Part shown: positions 32,899-41,695 of the stretch, in pieces
How the letters are laid out: every line of letters begins with the position of its first letter
Numbering within the stretch: the first letter of the stretch is position 1
NCBI GenBank assembly: GCA_947591315.1
Contig: CANQDD010000019.1
Coordinates: forward strand, 1 to 43,408
Direction: 5' to 3'
From: an uncultured Clostridia bacterium
Lineage (GTDB): Bacteria > Bacillota > Clostridia > UBA1381
DNA: 43,408 nt
The notes under the pieces: model-generated
Database searches by the model: none
Seen by the model: only the letters and a program-made list of their open reading frames with translations
What the model was told of the DNA's origin: nothing
Made by a program: the position numbers and the translations under genes

Positions 32899-34148
32899 GC
32901 GTTTTTCCTCATCTTACATATATAAAACCCGTCCGTACCGTCGATGTGCGGATAGAAGGTCTTTTCGTAAAGCTTTTCAAAGCCCGCGTTATCGCGCAGA
33001 AATCTGCCCGTAACGTCCTCGTTTTCGCGCTTCTCTACCGTGCAGGTGGAGTAAACGATTTCACCGCCCGTCTTTAAGTACCGCGCCGCGTTATTGAGTA
33101 TAGCACGCTGCGTTTCGGGAAGGTCGTTGTCCGCGTCGTAGCCGTATTTTATTTCCGGCTTGCGGCGGATTATCCCAAGTCCGCTGCATGGCGCGTCGCA
33201 CAGTATTTTGTCCGCGATTTCGGCGTACTTCGCGTCAAATTCGCGTCCGTCGCGAAGGTCGGTTTCTATTATCGTTACGCCGAGGCGCTCCGCGTTTTTA
33301 CGTATTAAATCGAGCTTATGCTCATATATGTCAAAGGCAAATATTTTGCCCTTGTTTTCCATTATTTCAGCCATATGCGTCGTTTTGCCGCCCGGCGCGG
33401 CGCACATATCGATCACCGTTTCGCCCGATTTCGGGGCGAGTATTTCCGAAGCCTTCATCGCCGCCGCGTCCTGAACGGTGTAAAACCCGTTTTTGTAAAG
33501 GTCGTCGCGAGCTATGTCAAAGCCGGCGGACGTTATATAACCGTCCGTAATTTCAGACTGTACGCCGTTTTCCTGAAGGCGCGCGAGCAGCTTTTCGGGC
33601 GTTGTTTTTAATCGGTTAGGTCGGAGCGTAAGCGGTGCGGGTTTCGAGTATGCGGTCATGAGCTTTTTCGTAAATTCATAGCCGAAACGCTCCGTCCACT
33701 CATTGCAAAGCTCTGTCGGGAATGAGTATTTCACCGAGAGGTACTCTGTTTTGTCCTTCGGATATTCAATTTCGGAACGCTCCACGCTCCTCAAAACGCC
33801 GTTTACAAACCCCGCCGACGACGCGTGACCGTAACGCTTCGCGAGCTTGACGCTCTCGTTTACCGCCGCGCTTGCTGGAATTTTATCGGCGAATTTAAGC
33901 TGATATATTCCCATTCGCAATATTATGCGGATATATTTCGATATTTTTTTGAGCTTCAGTTTTGAGTGGCGCGTTATTATATAGTCGAGCGTGAGCCGCT
34001 TGTCGGTCACGCCGTACACGAGCGCGGTTACAAGCGCCCTGTCGCGCGCGTCACACTCACCGAGCGCGGTTTTAAGCGCGAGGTTTGAGTATGCGCCGTT
34101 ATACTCTATGTCGTACAGCACGCGCAGCGCGCGTTCACGAGCGTCCAT
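32895..34148 (-). CDS. rsmB: 16S rRNA (cytosine-967-C5)-methyltransferase RsmB
   Basis: RsmB methylates C967 of 16S rRNA. The 417-residue protein has an N-terminal NusB-like RNA-binding domain (about 1-130), the SAM motif VIDMCAAPGGKTTHMAE (245-261) and the two catalytic cysteines Cys321 (DAPCSGLG) and Cys369 (YSTCTV). The start overlaps the stop of the metallopeptidase gene by one base (TGATG), with AAGGAG upstream. Confidence 0.96.
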   Translation of the reverse strand: MDARERALRVLYDIEYNGAYSNLALKTALGECDARDRALVTALVYGVTDKRLTLDYIITRHSKLKLKKISKYIRIILRMGIYQLKFADKIPASAAVNESVKLAKRYGHASSAGFVNGVLRSVERSEIEYPKDKTEYLSVKYSFPTELCNEWTERFGYEFTKKLMTAYSKPAPLTLRPNRLKTTPEKLLARLQENGVQSEITDGYITSAGFDIARDDLYKNGFYTVQDAAAMKASEILAPKSGETVIDMCAAPGGKTTHMAEIMENKGKIFAFDIYEHKLDLIRKNAERLGVTIIETDLRDGREFDAKYAEIADKILCDAPCSGLGIIRRKPEIKYGYDADNDLPETQRAILNNAARYLKTGGEIVYSTCTVEKRENEDVTGRFLRDNAGFEKLYEKTFYPHIDGTDGFYICKMRKNA

Positions 34149-34855
34149 CAGTCTCTCCTTCTCGTCGCGATAAGCAAAAGACGCAGGAACTGCAAGGCGG
34201 TTGACACAAGCGCCGCAACGTACGTCATAGCCGCCGCCGTAAGCACCTTGCGCGCGCCCTTTAACTCGTCGCTTTCGAGTATGCCCATACTGTCGAGCGT
34301 TCTCATCGCTCTCGCGGACGCGTTCGTTTCGGTCGGGAGCGTCACAAGCTGGAACAGCACGACCGCGCCGAACAGTACCGCGCCTATCATCGCGAGCGGC
34401 GTAAAACCGAGTATAAGTCCGACTATAAACAGCGGCAGCGACAGGCGGTTGCAGACGTTCACAAACGGCACTATGCCGTTGCGCACCTTAATAGGAGCGT
34501 AGCCCGTCTGGTGCTGCACAGCGTGACCGCACTCGTGCGCAGCGACGCCGATCGCCGCGATCGAGGTCGAGCTGTACGTCGAGTCCGAAAGGCTCACTAT
34601 ATTTGTCTGGGGGTTGAAGTTGTCGCTCAATTCGCCCGATATATGCACAATCTGAACATTTTGAAGTCCGTTCGCGTCGAGGATCATTCGCGCCGCCTGC
34701 GCGCCGGTTATGTTCCTCGCGCTCCTTACGTCGTTATAGCGGTTAAATGTGCTCTTAACACCGAACTGCGCTATGAGCGCGAACACAAAGCCAACAAGCA
34801 CGAGCAGATACGTCCAGTCAAGACCGTAATACATATTCATAAAAAGCTGGTTCAT
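34148..34855 (-). CDS. Membrane zinc metallopeptidase (YugP-like)
   Basis: A 235-residue membrane protein of the neutral zinc metallopeptidase family seen as YugP in Bacillus. It has an N-terminal membrane segment (about 14-32), the zinc motif HECGH (His107, Glu108, His111) and two or three hydrophobic segments after it (about 135-165 and 205-228). It lies between fmt and rsmB, with one-base overlaps at both ends; this position is common in Clostridia. Its substrate is unknown. Confidence 0.9.
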   Translation of the reverse strand: MNQLFMNMYYGLDWTYLLVLVGFVFALIAQFGVKSTFNRYNDVRSARNITGAQAARMILDANGLQNVQIVHISGELSDNFNPQTNIVSLSDSTYSSTSIAAIGVAAHECGHAVQHQTGYAPIKVRNGIVPFVNVCNRLSLPLFIVGLILGFTPLAMIGAVLFGAVVLFQLVTLPTETNASARAMRTLDSMGILESDELKGARKVLTAAAMTYVAALVSTALQFLRLLLIATRRRD

Positions 34856-35799
34856 TATCCTTCCTCCTTACCGAGTATTAAACCGATTTCTATTTTGTGT
34901 CCCCGCGCGTAGTCCTCGACGTTCATGCGTCTGGAACTCGGGAACTGTGCATCGGTTACGTACAGTACGCCGCTGCCGCATGATATTTTCATGCCCCTGC
35001 CTTTTTCCACGGCGAGTATTTTACCCGGCGTTTCGCCTGTTTCCTCTTTTGCCGCGTAAGCTGTTATTATTTTAAGCGGCTCTCCATTGTAGTATGTGCT
35101 TGCCATGGGCCACGAATACATACCGCGCACAAGACATGAAATTTCCTCCGCGCTTTTTGTCCAGTCGATAACGCCCGTTTCGCGCGATATTAAAGGCGCG
35201 CGCGTGCTTTCGGCTTCGTTCTGCTTTACGGGCGTTATGCCGCCCTGTTCAAGCGCGCCAAGCGTTTTCACGAGAAGCTCGCCGCCCATTACCGCGAGGC
35301 GGTCAAAAAGCTCCTCCGCCGTTTCGTTTTCGCCTATCTCCGTTTCGGATTTTAAGAGCATATCGCCCGTGTCAACGCCCCTGTCCATGAGCATCGTCGT
35401 AACGCCCGTGACCTTTTCGCCGTTTATGACCGCCCACTGTATCGGCGCGGCTCCGCGGTACTTCGGGAGCAGCGACGCGTGAACGTTCACGCAGCCGTAT
35501 TTGGGGTAGTCAAGAACGTAGTCGGGCAGTATTTTGCCGTATGCCGTGACGACTATAACGTCGGGCTTTATTTCGTCAAGCACCGGCATTAGCTCACCGT
35601 TTCTTATTTTCTCCGGCTGATAGACCGGTATACCGTTCTCGAGCGCGGCAATTTTTACTTCGGTCGGGACTGTTTTGTGTCCCCTGCCCTTCGGTCTGTC
35701 AGGCTGCGAAACAACACCGACCACATTTTTGCCGTTACGCACGAGCGCGCGAAGAGATTCTGCCGCGAAGTCGGGCGTTCCCATAAATAAAATTCTCAT
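34855..35799 (-). CDS. fmt: Methionyl-tRNA formyltransferase
   Basis: Fmt formylates initiator Met-tRNA. The 314-residue protein starts MRILFMGTPDFA and has QPDRPKGRG, the formyl-tetrahydrofolate motif VNVHASLLPKYRGAAPI with the catalytic Asn-His pair, and MDRGVDTGDML; a C-terminal beta-barrel domain follows. ATG at 35799 with GGAGA upstream is chosen over a reading from 35925 that would extend into def. The def-fmt pair, 14 bases apart, supplies the opposite steps of formyl-methionine handling. Confidence 0.97.
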   Translation of the reverse strand: MRILFMGTPDFAAESLRALVRNGKNVVGVVSQPDRPKGRGHKTVPTEVKIAALENGIPVYQPEKIRNGELMPVLDEIKPDVIVVTAYGKILPDYVLDYPKYGCVNVHASLLPKYRGAAPIQWAVINGEKVTGVTTMLMDRGVDTGDMLLKSETEIGENETAEELFDRLAVMGGELLVKTLGALEQGGITPVKQNEAESTRAPLISRETGVIDWTKSAEEISCLVRGMYSWPMASTYYNGEPLKIITAYAAKEETGETPGKILAVEKGRGMKISCGSGVLYVTDAQFPSSRRMNVEDYARGHKIEIGLILGKEEG

Positions 35800-35813
35800 G
35801 CTTGATCTCCGTT

Positions 35814-36302
35814 TTACCGATTTGTGTACTCCGTCACCTTTTCGGTGAACACGTGTCCGTCGAGGTGGTCTACCTCGTGGCATATAGCGCGCGCCAAAAG
35901 TCCCTCGCCGGTGAGCTTGAACCACTTGCCGTTTCTGTCCTGCGCCTTCACCGTTACCTTATACGGGCGCGTCACCTTTCCGAAAAGGTCGGGGAAGCTG
36001 AGACACCCCTCGTCGTCGGTCTGTTCGCCGCTTTCCTCCGTTATTTCTGGGTTTATAAGCTCTATTTTACCCACGTCGGGGATATTTTTCTTTTTCTTTT
36101 TGTTCGCATCGCTTATGTCTATGACGACTGCTCTTTTCAGTATTCCGACCTGCGGCGCGGCAAGTCCCACGCCGTCCTTGCTTTTCATCGTCTCGTACAT
36201 GTCGTCCAACAGAATATGAAGTTTATCGTCGAAATTCTTTACCGTTTTGCTCGTTTTACGGAGGATTTCGTCGTCTCTTAATCTTATTTCGCGTATTGCC
36301 AT
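35814..36302 (-). CDS. def: Peptide deformylase
   Basis: Def removes the formyl group from new proteins. The 162-residue metalloenzyme has the three family motifs: GVGLAAPQVG (44-53), EGCLSFP with metal ligand Cys100, and HEVDH with His142, Glu143 and His146. A lysine run (KKKKK near residue 70) makes an unusually basic loop. ATG at 36302 is preferred to an earlier GTG because GAGGTG is the ribosome site; that site overlaps the priA stop. Confidence 0.97.
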   Translation of the reverse strand: MAIREIRLRDDEILRKTSKTVKNFDDKLHILLDDMYETMKSKDGVGLAAPQVGILKRAVVIDISDANKKKKKNIPDVGKIELINPEITEESGEQTDDEGCLSFPDLFGKVTRPYKVTVKAQDRNGKWFKLTGEGLLARAICHEVDHLDGHVFTEKVTEYTNR

Positions 36303-36313
36303 TTGTTTCACCT

Positions 36314-38749
36314 CTAATATATCATGCCCGGAGATTTGTCTATAACTATGTTTACTCCGTCGTAATCCTTATTTTCTCTCACAGCCGCTTCCGCTTTTGC
36401 GAGTATTTTACCGAGCGATTCGTCGTCCTCGCATTTCATTATTATCTGGTAGCGGTACTTGTTGTTTATTTTCGCGACTGCCGACGGTATCGGTCCCAAT
36501 ACCTGTACCTTCTGACCGAGCGCCTTAACGTCGCCGACCGCCTTTGCGAAATAGCGCGAAGCCTGCGCCGCCGCGCCCTCGTCCTCGGAGCGGAAGTACA
36601 CGCCTATCATGCCGCAGAACGGCGGATACCACAAAAGCTTCCGCTCCGCTATCTCGGTTTCGTAAAATTTGAGGTAGTCGTGCGTTTTCACAAGGCTTAC
36701 CGCCTCATGCTCCGGCGTGTACGTCTGTATCACGGCTCTGCCGGTCTTTCTGCCTCTGCCGGCTCTGCCCGACACCTGCTCCAAAAGCGCGAACGTGCGC
36801 TCTGACGCACGGTAGTCGTTTACGTGCAGCATAGTATCGGCGGTTATCACGCCGACAAGCGTCACGTTCTCGAAATCGAGACCTTTCGCCACCATCTGCG
36901 TGCCTATAAGTATGTCGATCTTCTTTTTCTCGAATTTTTCAAGTATTTTTTCGTGCGACTGCTTTTTACCCGTAGTGTCCATGTCCATACGAATTGTGGA
37001 CGCGTTCGGGAACAGCCGGTGTATTTCCTCCTCCACGCGCTGCGTGCCGCCGCCGAAAAAGCGGATATACTTGCTGCCGCACGACGGGCATATTGAGTAG
37101 CCGTCGCGCTCGAAGCCGCAGTAGTGACACTTCAGCCGTCCCGTGAATTTGTGGTATGTGAGCGATATGCTGCAGTTTTCGCACTCCGGCACGTAGCCGC
37201 ACGTGCGGCACGACACGAACGACGAAAAACCGCGTCTGTTCAGAAACAGTATCGTCTGCTCGCCGTTTTCGAGGTTTTGCTTAATCTCGCGGTACAGCCT
37301 GCGCGAGAGCATGCTTTTGTTGCCCTTCGCAAGCTCTGTACGCATATCCTCAACGTAAATTTCGGGCATCGCGTTATTGTTAAAGCGTGAGTTCATCATT
37401 AAAAGCTCGTACTCGCCCGTTTCAGCCTTGTAGCGGCTCTCGACGCTCGGCGTCGCGCTCGCGAGCACAAGCTCCGCTCCCGACTGCTTCGCGCGGAACG
37501 CGGCGACCTCGCGCGCGTGGTAGCGCGGCGACATTTCCGACTTGTACGTGTCGGAATGTTCCTCGTCCATTACGATCACGCCTATGTTTTTGAGCGGCGT
37601 AAATATCGCGCTTCTCGCGCCTATCACTATACGCGCGCCGCCGTCGCGTATTTTTTTCCACTGGTCGTAGCGCTCGCCCTGTGACAGCGCGCTGTGGAAT
37701 ATTGCCACGCTGTCGCCGAAGCGCGACTTGAACCGCGTCACCGCCTGCGGTGTAAGCGATATTTCCGGCACAAGCACTATCGCCGTTTTACCGAGCGAGA
37801 GCGCGTACTCTATCGACCGCATAAAGACCTCGGTTTTACCGCTGCCCGTTACGCCCTGCAGAAGAAACGTCTTGCCGCAGCCGTTTTTTATCGAATTGTT
37901 TATCGCGTCTATAGCCTTTTTCTGTTCAGCCGTCGGCGCGGGCTTTTCCGCTTCCTCGAACAGTCTGTTTGCGAACGGATCGCGGTAGACGGTCGTTTCA
38001 AATATTTCGACGTAGCCCTTGCCGCGCAGCGCGTTCACCGCCGACGACGAGCCGCCGGCTGCCTCGTAAAGCTCCGCAAGCGTCACGTATTCCTCACCGG
38101 CGAGGTATTCGAGCATCGCCGACTGCACTGGCGCGCGCTTTATAAGCCTTTCCGCCTCGCGCAGCGCGTCGTCCAGCTCGACCGTAAGTCTCGCGCACCG
38201 AACCGACTTATCGCGCACGTTTGCTCTTTGGCGGTACTCGCGGCGAAGCGCGCCGTCCTTTATCATTTCGCGCACAGCCGCGCGCACGTTTCCCTTTATG
38301 TTTTCCTCAAGAAACGCGTATTCCGCTTCATTATTATTCGCTTTGAGCGTTTCCGTTATGCTTTTTTTTATATCGGACTGCCCGTCCGTTTCGTTTTCGA
38401 GAATTATCCACTCGCGGCTTTTTAAAGCCGTTCCCGCCGGCACTACGGCGCGTATTATATCGAGGTACGGAGCGAGGTACTTTTCATGCATCCACTCTAT
38501 CACTTCGAGCATATCCGCGTCAAATGCCGGTATGTCATGCGCGAGCCTTATTACGGACTTCATATTTTTTGCGCCGCTCTCGTCGCACAGAGCCATGCAG
38601 TAGCCTTCAAGTTCCCTGTCGTTCCTGCCGAACGGCACGAGCAGACGGCTGCCGACGCGGATCCCGCTTTCGAGCTCCGCCGGCACAAGGTAATCAAAGG
38701 GTCGGTCAAGACTTTTTGATTTATTGTCCACAATAACCTTCGCAATCAT
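36314..38749 (-). CDS. priA: Primosomal helicase PriA
   Basis: PriA restarts collapsed replication forks. The 811-residue protein has an N-terminal DNA-binding domain, Walker A GVTGSGKT (299-306), the DEEH box in VIVMDEEHS, paired zinc-binding cysteine motifs (CRTCGYVPECENC and CHYCG...CPSCG) and helicase motif VI around QVSGRAGRG. Length and domain order match the family. The ATG at 38749 has only a weak GGAC-like ribosome site. The gmk-rpoZ-priA-def-fmt order is widely conserved. Confidence 0.97.
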   Translation of the reverse strand: MIAKVIVDNKSKSLDRPFDYLVPAELESGIRVGSRLLVPFGRNDRELEGYCMALCDESGAKNMKSVIRLAHDIPAFDADMLEVIEWMHEKYLAPYLDIIRAVVPAGTALKSREWIILENETDGQSDIKKSITETLKANNNEAEYAFLEENIKGNVRAAVREMIKDGALRREYRQRANVRDKSVRCARLTVELDDALREAERLIKRAPVQSAMLEYLAGEEYVTLAELYEAAGGSSSAVNALRGKGYVEIFETTVYRDPFANRLFEEAEKPAPTAEQKKAIDAINNSIKNGCGKTFLLQGVTGSGKTEVFMRSIEYALSLGKTAIVLVPEISLTPQAVTRFKSRFGDSVAIFHSALSQGERYDQWKKIRDGGARIVIGARSAIFTPLKNIGVIVMDEEHSDTYKSEMSPRYHAREVAAFRAKQSGAELVLASATPSVESRYKAETGEYELLMMNSRFNNNAMPEIYVEDMRTELAKGNKSMLSRRLYREIKQNLENGEQTILFLNRRGFSSFVSCRTCGYVPECENCSISLTYHKFTGRLKCHYCGFERDGYSICPSCGSKYIRFFGGGTQRVEEEIHRLFPNASTIRMDMDTTGKKQSHEKILEKFEKKKIDILIGTQMVAKGLDFENVTLVGVITADTMLHVNDYRASERTFALLEQVSGRAGRGRKTGRAVIQTYTPEHEAVSLVKTHDYLKFYETEIAERKLLWYPPFCGMIGVYFRSEDEGAAAQASRYFAKAVGDVKALGQKVQVLGPIPSAVAKINNKYRYQIIMKCEDDESLGKILAKAEAAVRENKDYDGVNIVIDKSPGMIY

Positions 38750-38772
38750 ACAAATTCAGTCCTATCGGTGAA

Positions 38773-39099
38773 TTATTCCTCGTTTTCTGCTTCGTCCTCG
38801 TAGTCAACGACCTCAACGCCGCCCTCTTCGCCGAACGTCGAGCCGAGCGACATTATCGCCGCCTGCTTCTCGTCCTCCCAAGCCTTCGCGCGCTCTATCG
38901 CGCCCGAACGCACGTAGCCTATCTTGCCCGACATAATCTCGTCGGCGGCTATCGTTACCGGCTTTTCAACACCGTGCGCTTCCTCGTCCGACGTGCGCTC
39001 CTTGCCGATCATTCTCGCGCGCTTCGCAGCCATCGCGACAAGCGTGTAACGGCTGTCAACACACTTTGAAAGCTCTGTAATTCCGGGTTTGATCATCAT
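38773..39099 (-). CDS. rpoZ: RNA polymerase omega subunit
   Basis: Omega supports assembly of RNA polymerase. The 108-residue protein has the family core SRYTLVAMAAKRAR (about 16-29) and a KPVTIAADEIMSGKIGY segment (46-62). The C-terminus is longer than usual and strongly acidic. ATG at 39099 has GGAGG nine bases upstream. It lies between gmk and priA as expected. Confidence 0.92.
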   Translation of the reverse strand: MMIKPGITELSKCVDSRYTLVAMAAKRARMIGKERTSDEEAHGVEKPVTIAADEIMSGKIGYVRSGAIERAKAWEDEKQAAIMSLGSTFGEEGGVEVVDYEDEAENEE

Positions 39100-39116
39100 G
39101 ATTATATTCCTCCAGT

Positions 39117-39719
39117 TTAATAATTTTCCGATATGAGTTTATCTATAAGACCGCGCTTTTCCGTTTCCTCGCGCATCGCGTCCTCGACCTCTTTAACGCA
39201 GTCGTCGAGCGAGTCGTTCACAAATATACGGCTGTAAAGCGGTGACTTTGTAAATTCCCACTTCGCCGTCTCCATACGCTCCGCAATCTGTTCTTCCGTT
39301 TCGCGTCCGCGCTCGGTGAGCCGCTTTTTAAGCTCTGCCATCGACGGCGGAACGACGAACATAAGTATCGCGTCGGGAAATATGTTCTTGACCTTCAGCG
39401 CGCCCTGAACCTCGATTTCCAAAAGTACGTTTCGTCCGGCGCTAAGCATATCCGCGACGGCTTTTTTCGGCGTGCCGTAGTAGTTGCCGCCGTACTTCGC
39501 GTATTCGAGCATTTCGCCGTCCGCTATCATCTTTTCAAATTTTTCCGTTGTTGTGTAGTTGTAGGTTACGCCGTCCGTCTCGCCCTTGCGCATTTCGCGT
39601 GTCGTTGACGATACGGACAGGAACACGTTATTGTCCGCGTTGGCTATGAGCCGTTCGCAGATCGTTCCCTTGCCGGTACCCGAGGGTCCCGACATTACGA
39701 ATAATACTCCCCTACTCAT
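39117..39719 (-). CDS. gmk: Guanylate kinase
   Basis: Gmk phosphorylates GMP to GDP. The 200-residue protein has the P-loop GPSGTGKGT (11-19), the GMP-binding [16 protein letters not shown] segment and LLEIEVQGA. The start overlaps the remA gene by eight bases. The yicC-remA-gmk-rpoZ order is a standard Firmicutes block. Confidence 0.97.
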   Translation of the reverse strand: MSRGVLFVMSGPSGTGKGTICERLIANADNNVFLSVSSTTREMRKGETDGVTYNYTTTEKFEKMIADGEMLEYAKYGGNYYGTPKKAVADMLSAGRNVLLEIEVQGALKVKNIFPDAILMFVVPPSMAELKKRLTERGRETEEQIAERMETAKWEFTKSPLYSRIFVNDSLDDCVKEVEDAMREETEKRGLIDKLISENY

Positions 39720-39972
39720 TTTTATCCTCCTCGCCCGTGTCGGCGCCGAGCCTTGCCGCCACCGTTTCCGTCTGAAGCGCGGACAAAACGATGTGGTCCG
39801 AGTCTGTTACTATTACGGCTCTGGTGCGTCTGCCGTAGGTGGCGTTTATAAGATTACCCTTGTCCTCCGCTTCGCGGATTATGCGCTTTATAGGCGCGCT
39901 GTCGGGACTTACCACGCTTATCACTCTGTCAGCGTTTACCATGTTGCCGAATCCTATGTTTATAAGCCGCAT
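39712..39972 (-). CDS. remA: RemA-family regulator (DUF370)
   Basis: RemA is a DNA-binding activator of matrix and osmoprotection genes in Bacillus and forms ring-like oligomers. The 86-residue protein shows the typical start [18 protein letters not shown] and the basic patch [15 protein letters not shown] thought to contact DNA. The ATG at 39972 follows AGAGGG. It is placed between yicC and gmk, as in Bacillus. Confidence 0.92.
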   Translation of the reverse strand: MRLINIGFGNMVNADRVISVVSPDSAPIKRIIREAEDKGNLINATYGRRTRAVIVTDSDHIVLSALQTETVAARLGADTGEEDKNE

Positions 39973-39992
39973 TTTTATCCCTCTATTCTTTT

Positions 39993-40871
39993 CTATTCTA
40001 TATTCTGTATCTGTTCTCTGAGCTTTTCTATCTCGCCCTTAAGCTCTACGACAATTTTCGCAATTTCGATGTCGCTCGCCTTAGAGCCTATCGTGTTTGT
40101 CTCCCTGTTTATCTCCTGTATCAGGAAGTCGAGCCGTCTGCCCGCCGGTTCGCCGCTGTTTATTATCGCGTTAAACTCGACAAAATGGCTTTTAAGTCTC
40201 ACCGTTTCCTCGTTTACTGCGACCTTGTCGGCGAATATCGCGACCTCGGTGAGCAAGCGTCCCTCGTCAACCTCTCTGTCCTCCAGAACCTCCTTGATTT
40301 TATCGTACAGGCGGTTCCTGTATTCCTCGACCGTTTCGGGCGAACGCTCGTCCACGCGCTCCACAAGCGTTTTCATGTACTCTATGCGCGCCTCAAGATC
40401 CTGCTGTATACGCTCGCCCTCTCTTTGGCGCATAAGCGTGAACGCTTCAAGCGCGCCGTCGAGAGCGGTTTTGACGTTGTTCCATATCGCGTCCTCGTCC
40501 TCGTCCTTCTTTATGACCGTGAACACGTCCTGATTTCTCGCAACGCCCATAACGGTTATGTCGTCCGTGAGCGAAAACTCGTCGCGCAGTTTCTTTAAAG
40601 CCTCGATGTAGTTTTCCGCCGCGGCGCGGTTTATAGTGATTTCCTCGTCAACGCTTTCGTAATTTTCAATCGTCAGCGAAATATCGACCTTGCCGCGCGT
40701 TATGCTCTGTGCCGCGCGCTTCCTTATCTTATCTTCGAGAAACGCGTAGCGGCGCGGATATTTTATCGTAAAGTCGCTGTAACGGTGGTTTACCGACTTT
40801 ACCTCGACATATATTCTCTTGCCGTCGGCTATCAGCTCCTGTCTGCCGTAGCCCGTCATGCTTTTTAACAT
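39993..40871 (-). CDS. YicC family endoribonuclease-like protein
   Basis: The 292-residue product belongs to the YicC/YloC family, some members of which act as endoribonucleases. It has the hallmark opening [10 protein letters not shown] and a C-terminal domain with [21 protein letters not shown] (shortened in most copies to LDFLxQExNRExNT), followed by [16 protein letters not shown] at 40871 is taken because this opening is conserved; the nearest purine-rich site, AAAGGGGAT, is rather far upstream. First gene of the long operon read from the promoter at 40955-40983. Confidence 0.93.
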   Translation of the reverse strand: MLKSMTGYGRQELIADGKRIYVEVKSVNHRYSDFTIKYPRRYAFLEDKIRKRAAQSITRGKVDISLTIENYESVDEEITINRAAAENYIEALKKLRDEFSLTDDITVMGVARNQDVFTVIKKDEDEDAIWNNVKTALDGALEAFTLMRQREGERIQQDLEARIEYMKTLVERVDERSPETVEEYRNRLYDKIKEVLEDREVDEGRLLTEVAIFADKVAVNEETVRLKSHFVEFNAIINSGEPAGRRLDFLIQEINRETNTIGSKASDIEIAKIVVELKGEIEKLREQIQNIE

Positions 40872-40954
40872 TTTCGCTTCTATATCCCCTTTCGTTTGTC
40901 CGCTTCGCGCGCGGACTTTGTATCGGATAGGCATAATTACCCATTATCCATATA

Positions 40955-40983
40955 ATTATACCACACTTTTCACGTTTTGTGTA
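40955..40983 (-). promoter_or_regulatory. Extended -10 promoter of the yicC-to-rlmN operon
   Basis: Minus strand: -35 TACACA (40978-40983), 17-base spacer, -10 TATAAT (40955-40960) preceded by TGG (extended -10). Upstream of the -35 (about 40985-41045) is a stretch of A and T tracts such as AAAAATTTTT, resembling an UP element that contacts the polymerase alpha subunit. The leader to yicC is about 75 bases. Confidence 0.75.
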
Positions 40984-41054
40984 GACCTTTTTGAAAATTT
41001 TTCTAAAAATTTTTATTTTTTCGCTTTTGCTTTGTATTTTTGCGCACAAAAAAC

Positions 41055-41097
41055 GGGGACACTAAAATTTTAGTGTCCCCACTGTTTTAGTGTCCCC
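41055..41097. repeat. GGGGACACTAAAA palindrome cluster, right-hand copy on the minus strand
   Basis: A perfect 26-base palindrome (41055-41080) with halves GGGGACACTAAAA and TTTTAGTGTCCCC is followed after four bases by another TTTTAGTGTCCCC (41085-41097). On the minus strand the palindrome is followed by GTTTTTTG, so it can also end transcription of the small membrane-protein gene next to it. Confidence 0.85.
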
Positions 41098-41107
41098 ATT
41101 ACGTTTA

Positions 41108-41581
41108 TCACCACTCCATGGATTTCTTATCAACCCAAACGGATTTTTGCTCAGACAAGGGCACGCTCTCATATTCTCCGTCATCTTTGCTGACAAGCAC
41201 CGTAAGCGGCATGGTGTAGACAGGTTTGCCGGAGGCTGCGCCTCCCGTAACCATGCGGCTCGGAAGCCCGCCTCCGTCACCGCCGGCTTTATTCTCGGAG
41301 CATGATATTTCAGCATTACCGTGCATAAGCCTGGCAGTCACTTTTTCTGCCGGAATTTTGCCGTTCTTATACACAACCTCAAATCTTGTGTCATATAAGC
41401 CGGTTTCCTCGTTTCTGTCCTCGTATACCGTATAATTGCATGACCAATTCTCGTTTTCGCCCGTATACATCGTCACATAATACCGCTCTTTTCCGAAAAC
41501 AAATATTAAGGCTGCGATTACTGCGATTATAACAGCAGCCAAGCCGAGAAGTAAAAGGATTTTTGCTTTTTTCGATTTCAT
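41108..41581 (-). CDS. Hypothetical membrane-anchored protein between repeat clusters
   Basis: A 157-residue protein of no recognised family. It has a basic start (KSKKAK), one hydrophobic segment (about 8-29) that should anchor it with the rest outside the cell, then a charged domain of about 125 residues with two cysteines (Cys48 and Cys94) that could form a disulfide, and a Gly-rich loop (GGDGGGLPS). ATG at 41581 follows AAAGGAATGA. Matching GGGACACTAAAA clusters lie at both ends (41055-41097 and 41623-41663), so gene and repeats could have moved as one unit. Base composition looks less GC-rich than the housekeeping genes. Confidence 0.7.
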   Translation of the reverse strand: MKSKKAKILLLLGLAAVIIAVIAALIFVFGKERYYVTMYTGENENWSCNYTVYEDRNEETGLYDTRFEVVYKNGKIPAEKVTARLMHGNAEISCSENKAGGDGGGLPSRMVTGGAASGKPVYTMPLTVLVSKDDGEYESVPLSEQKSVWVDKKSMEW

Positions 41582-41622
41582 TGTAAATCATTCCTTTTTG
41601 TCAATACTTTTTTAACGCACAA

Positions 41623-41663
41623 GGGACACTAAAATTTTTTTAGTGTCCCCGTTTTAGTGTCCC
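41623..41663. repeat. GGGACACTAAAA repeat cluster, second copy
   Basis: GGGACACTAAAA (41623-41634) is followed by its reverse complement TTTTAGTGTCCC twice (41638-41649 and 41652-41663). The order and orientation match the cluster at 41055-41097, giving two direct copies about 570 bases apart. Confidence 0.85.
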
Positions 41664-41667
41664 TTTT

Positions 41668-41695
41668 ATCCTAATGCCGCCAAGGTTGTTTTCAA
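41668..41695 (-). promoter_or_regulatory. Possible promoter for the hypothetical membrane protein
   Basis: Minus strand: TTGAAA (41690-41695), 16-base spacer, TAGGAT (41668-41673), directly after the SLH-protein stop. The transcript would run through the repeat cluster at 41623-41663. The match is modest. Confidence 0.35.

Noticed and set aside
41055..41097. CRISPR array built from the GGGGACACTAAAA repeats
   Set aside because: Repeats are 12-13 bases in both orientations with spacers of 0-4 bases and no cas genes, unlike CRISPR.
41594..41609. TTGACA close to the start of the small membrane-protein gene as its -35 box
   Set aside because: The only nearby -10-like sequence (TACAAT) is 13 bases away and overlaps the start codon, so the spacing does not work.
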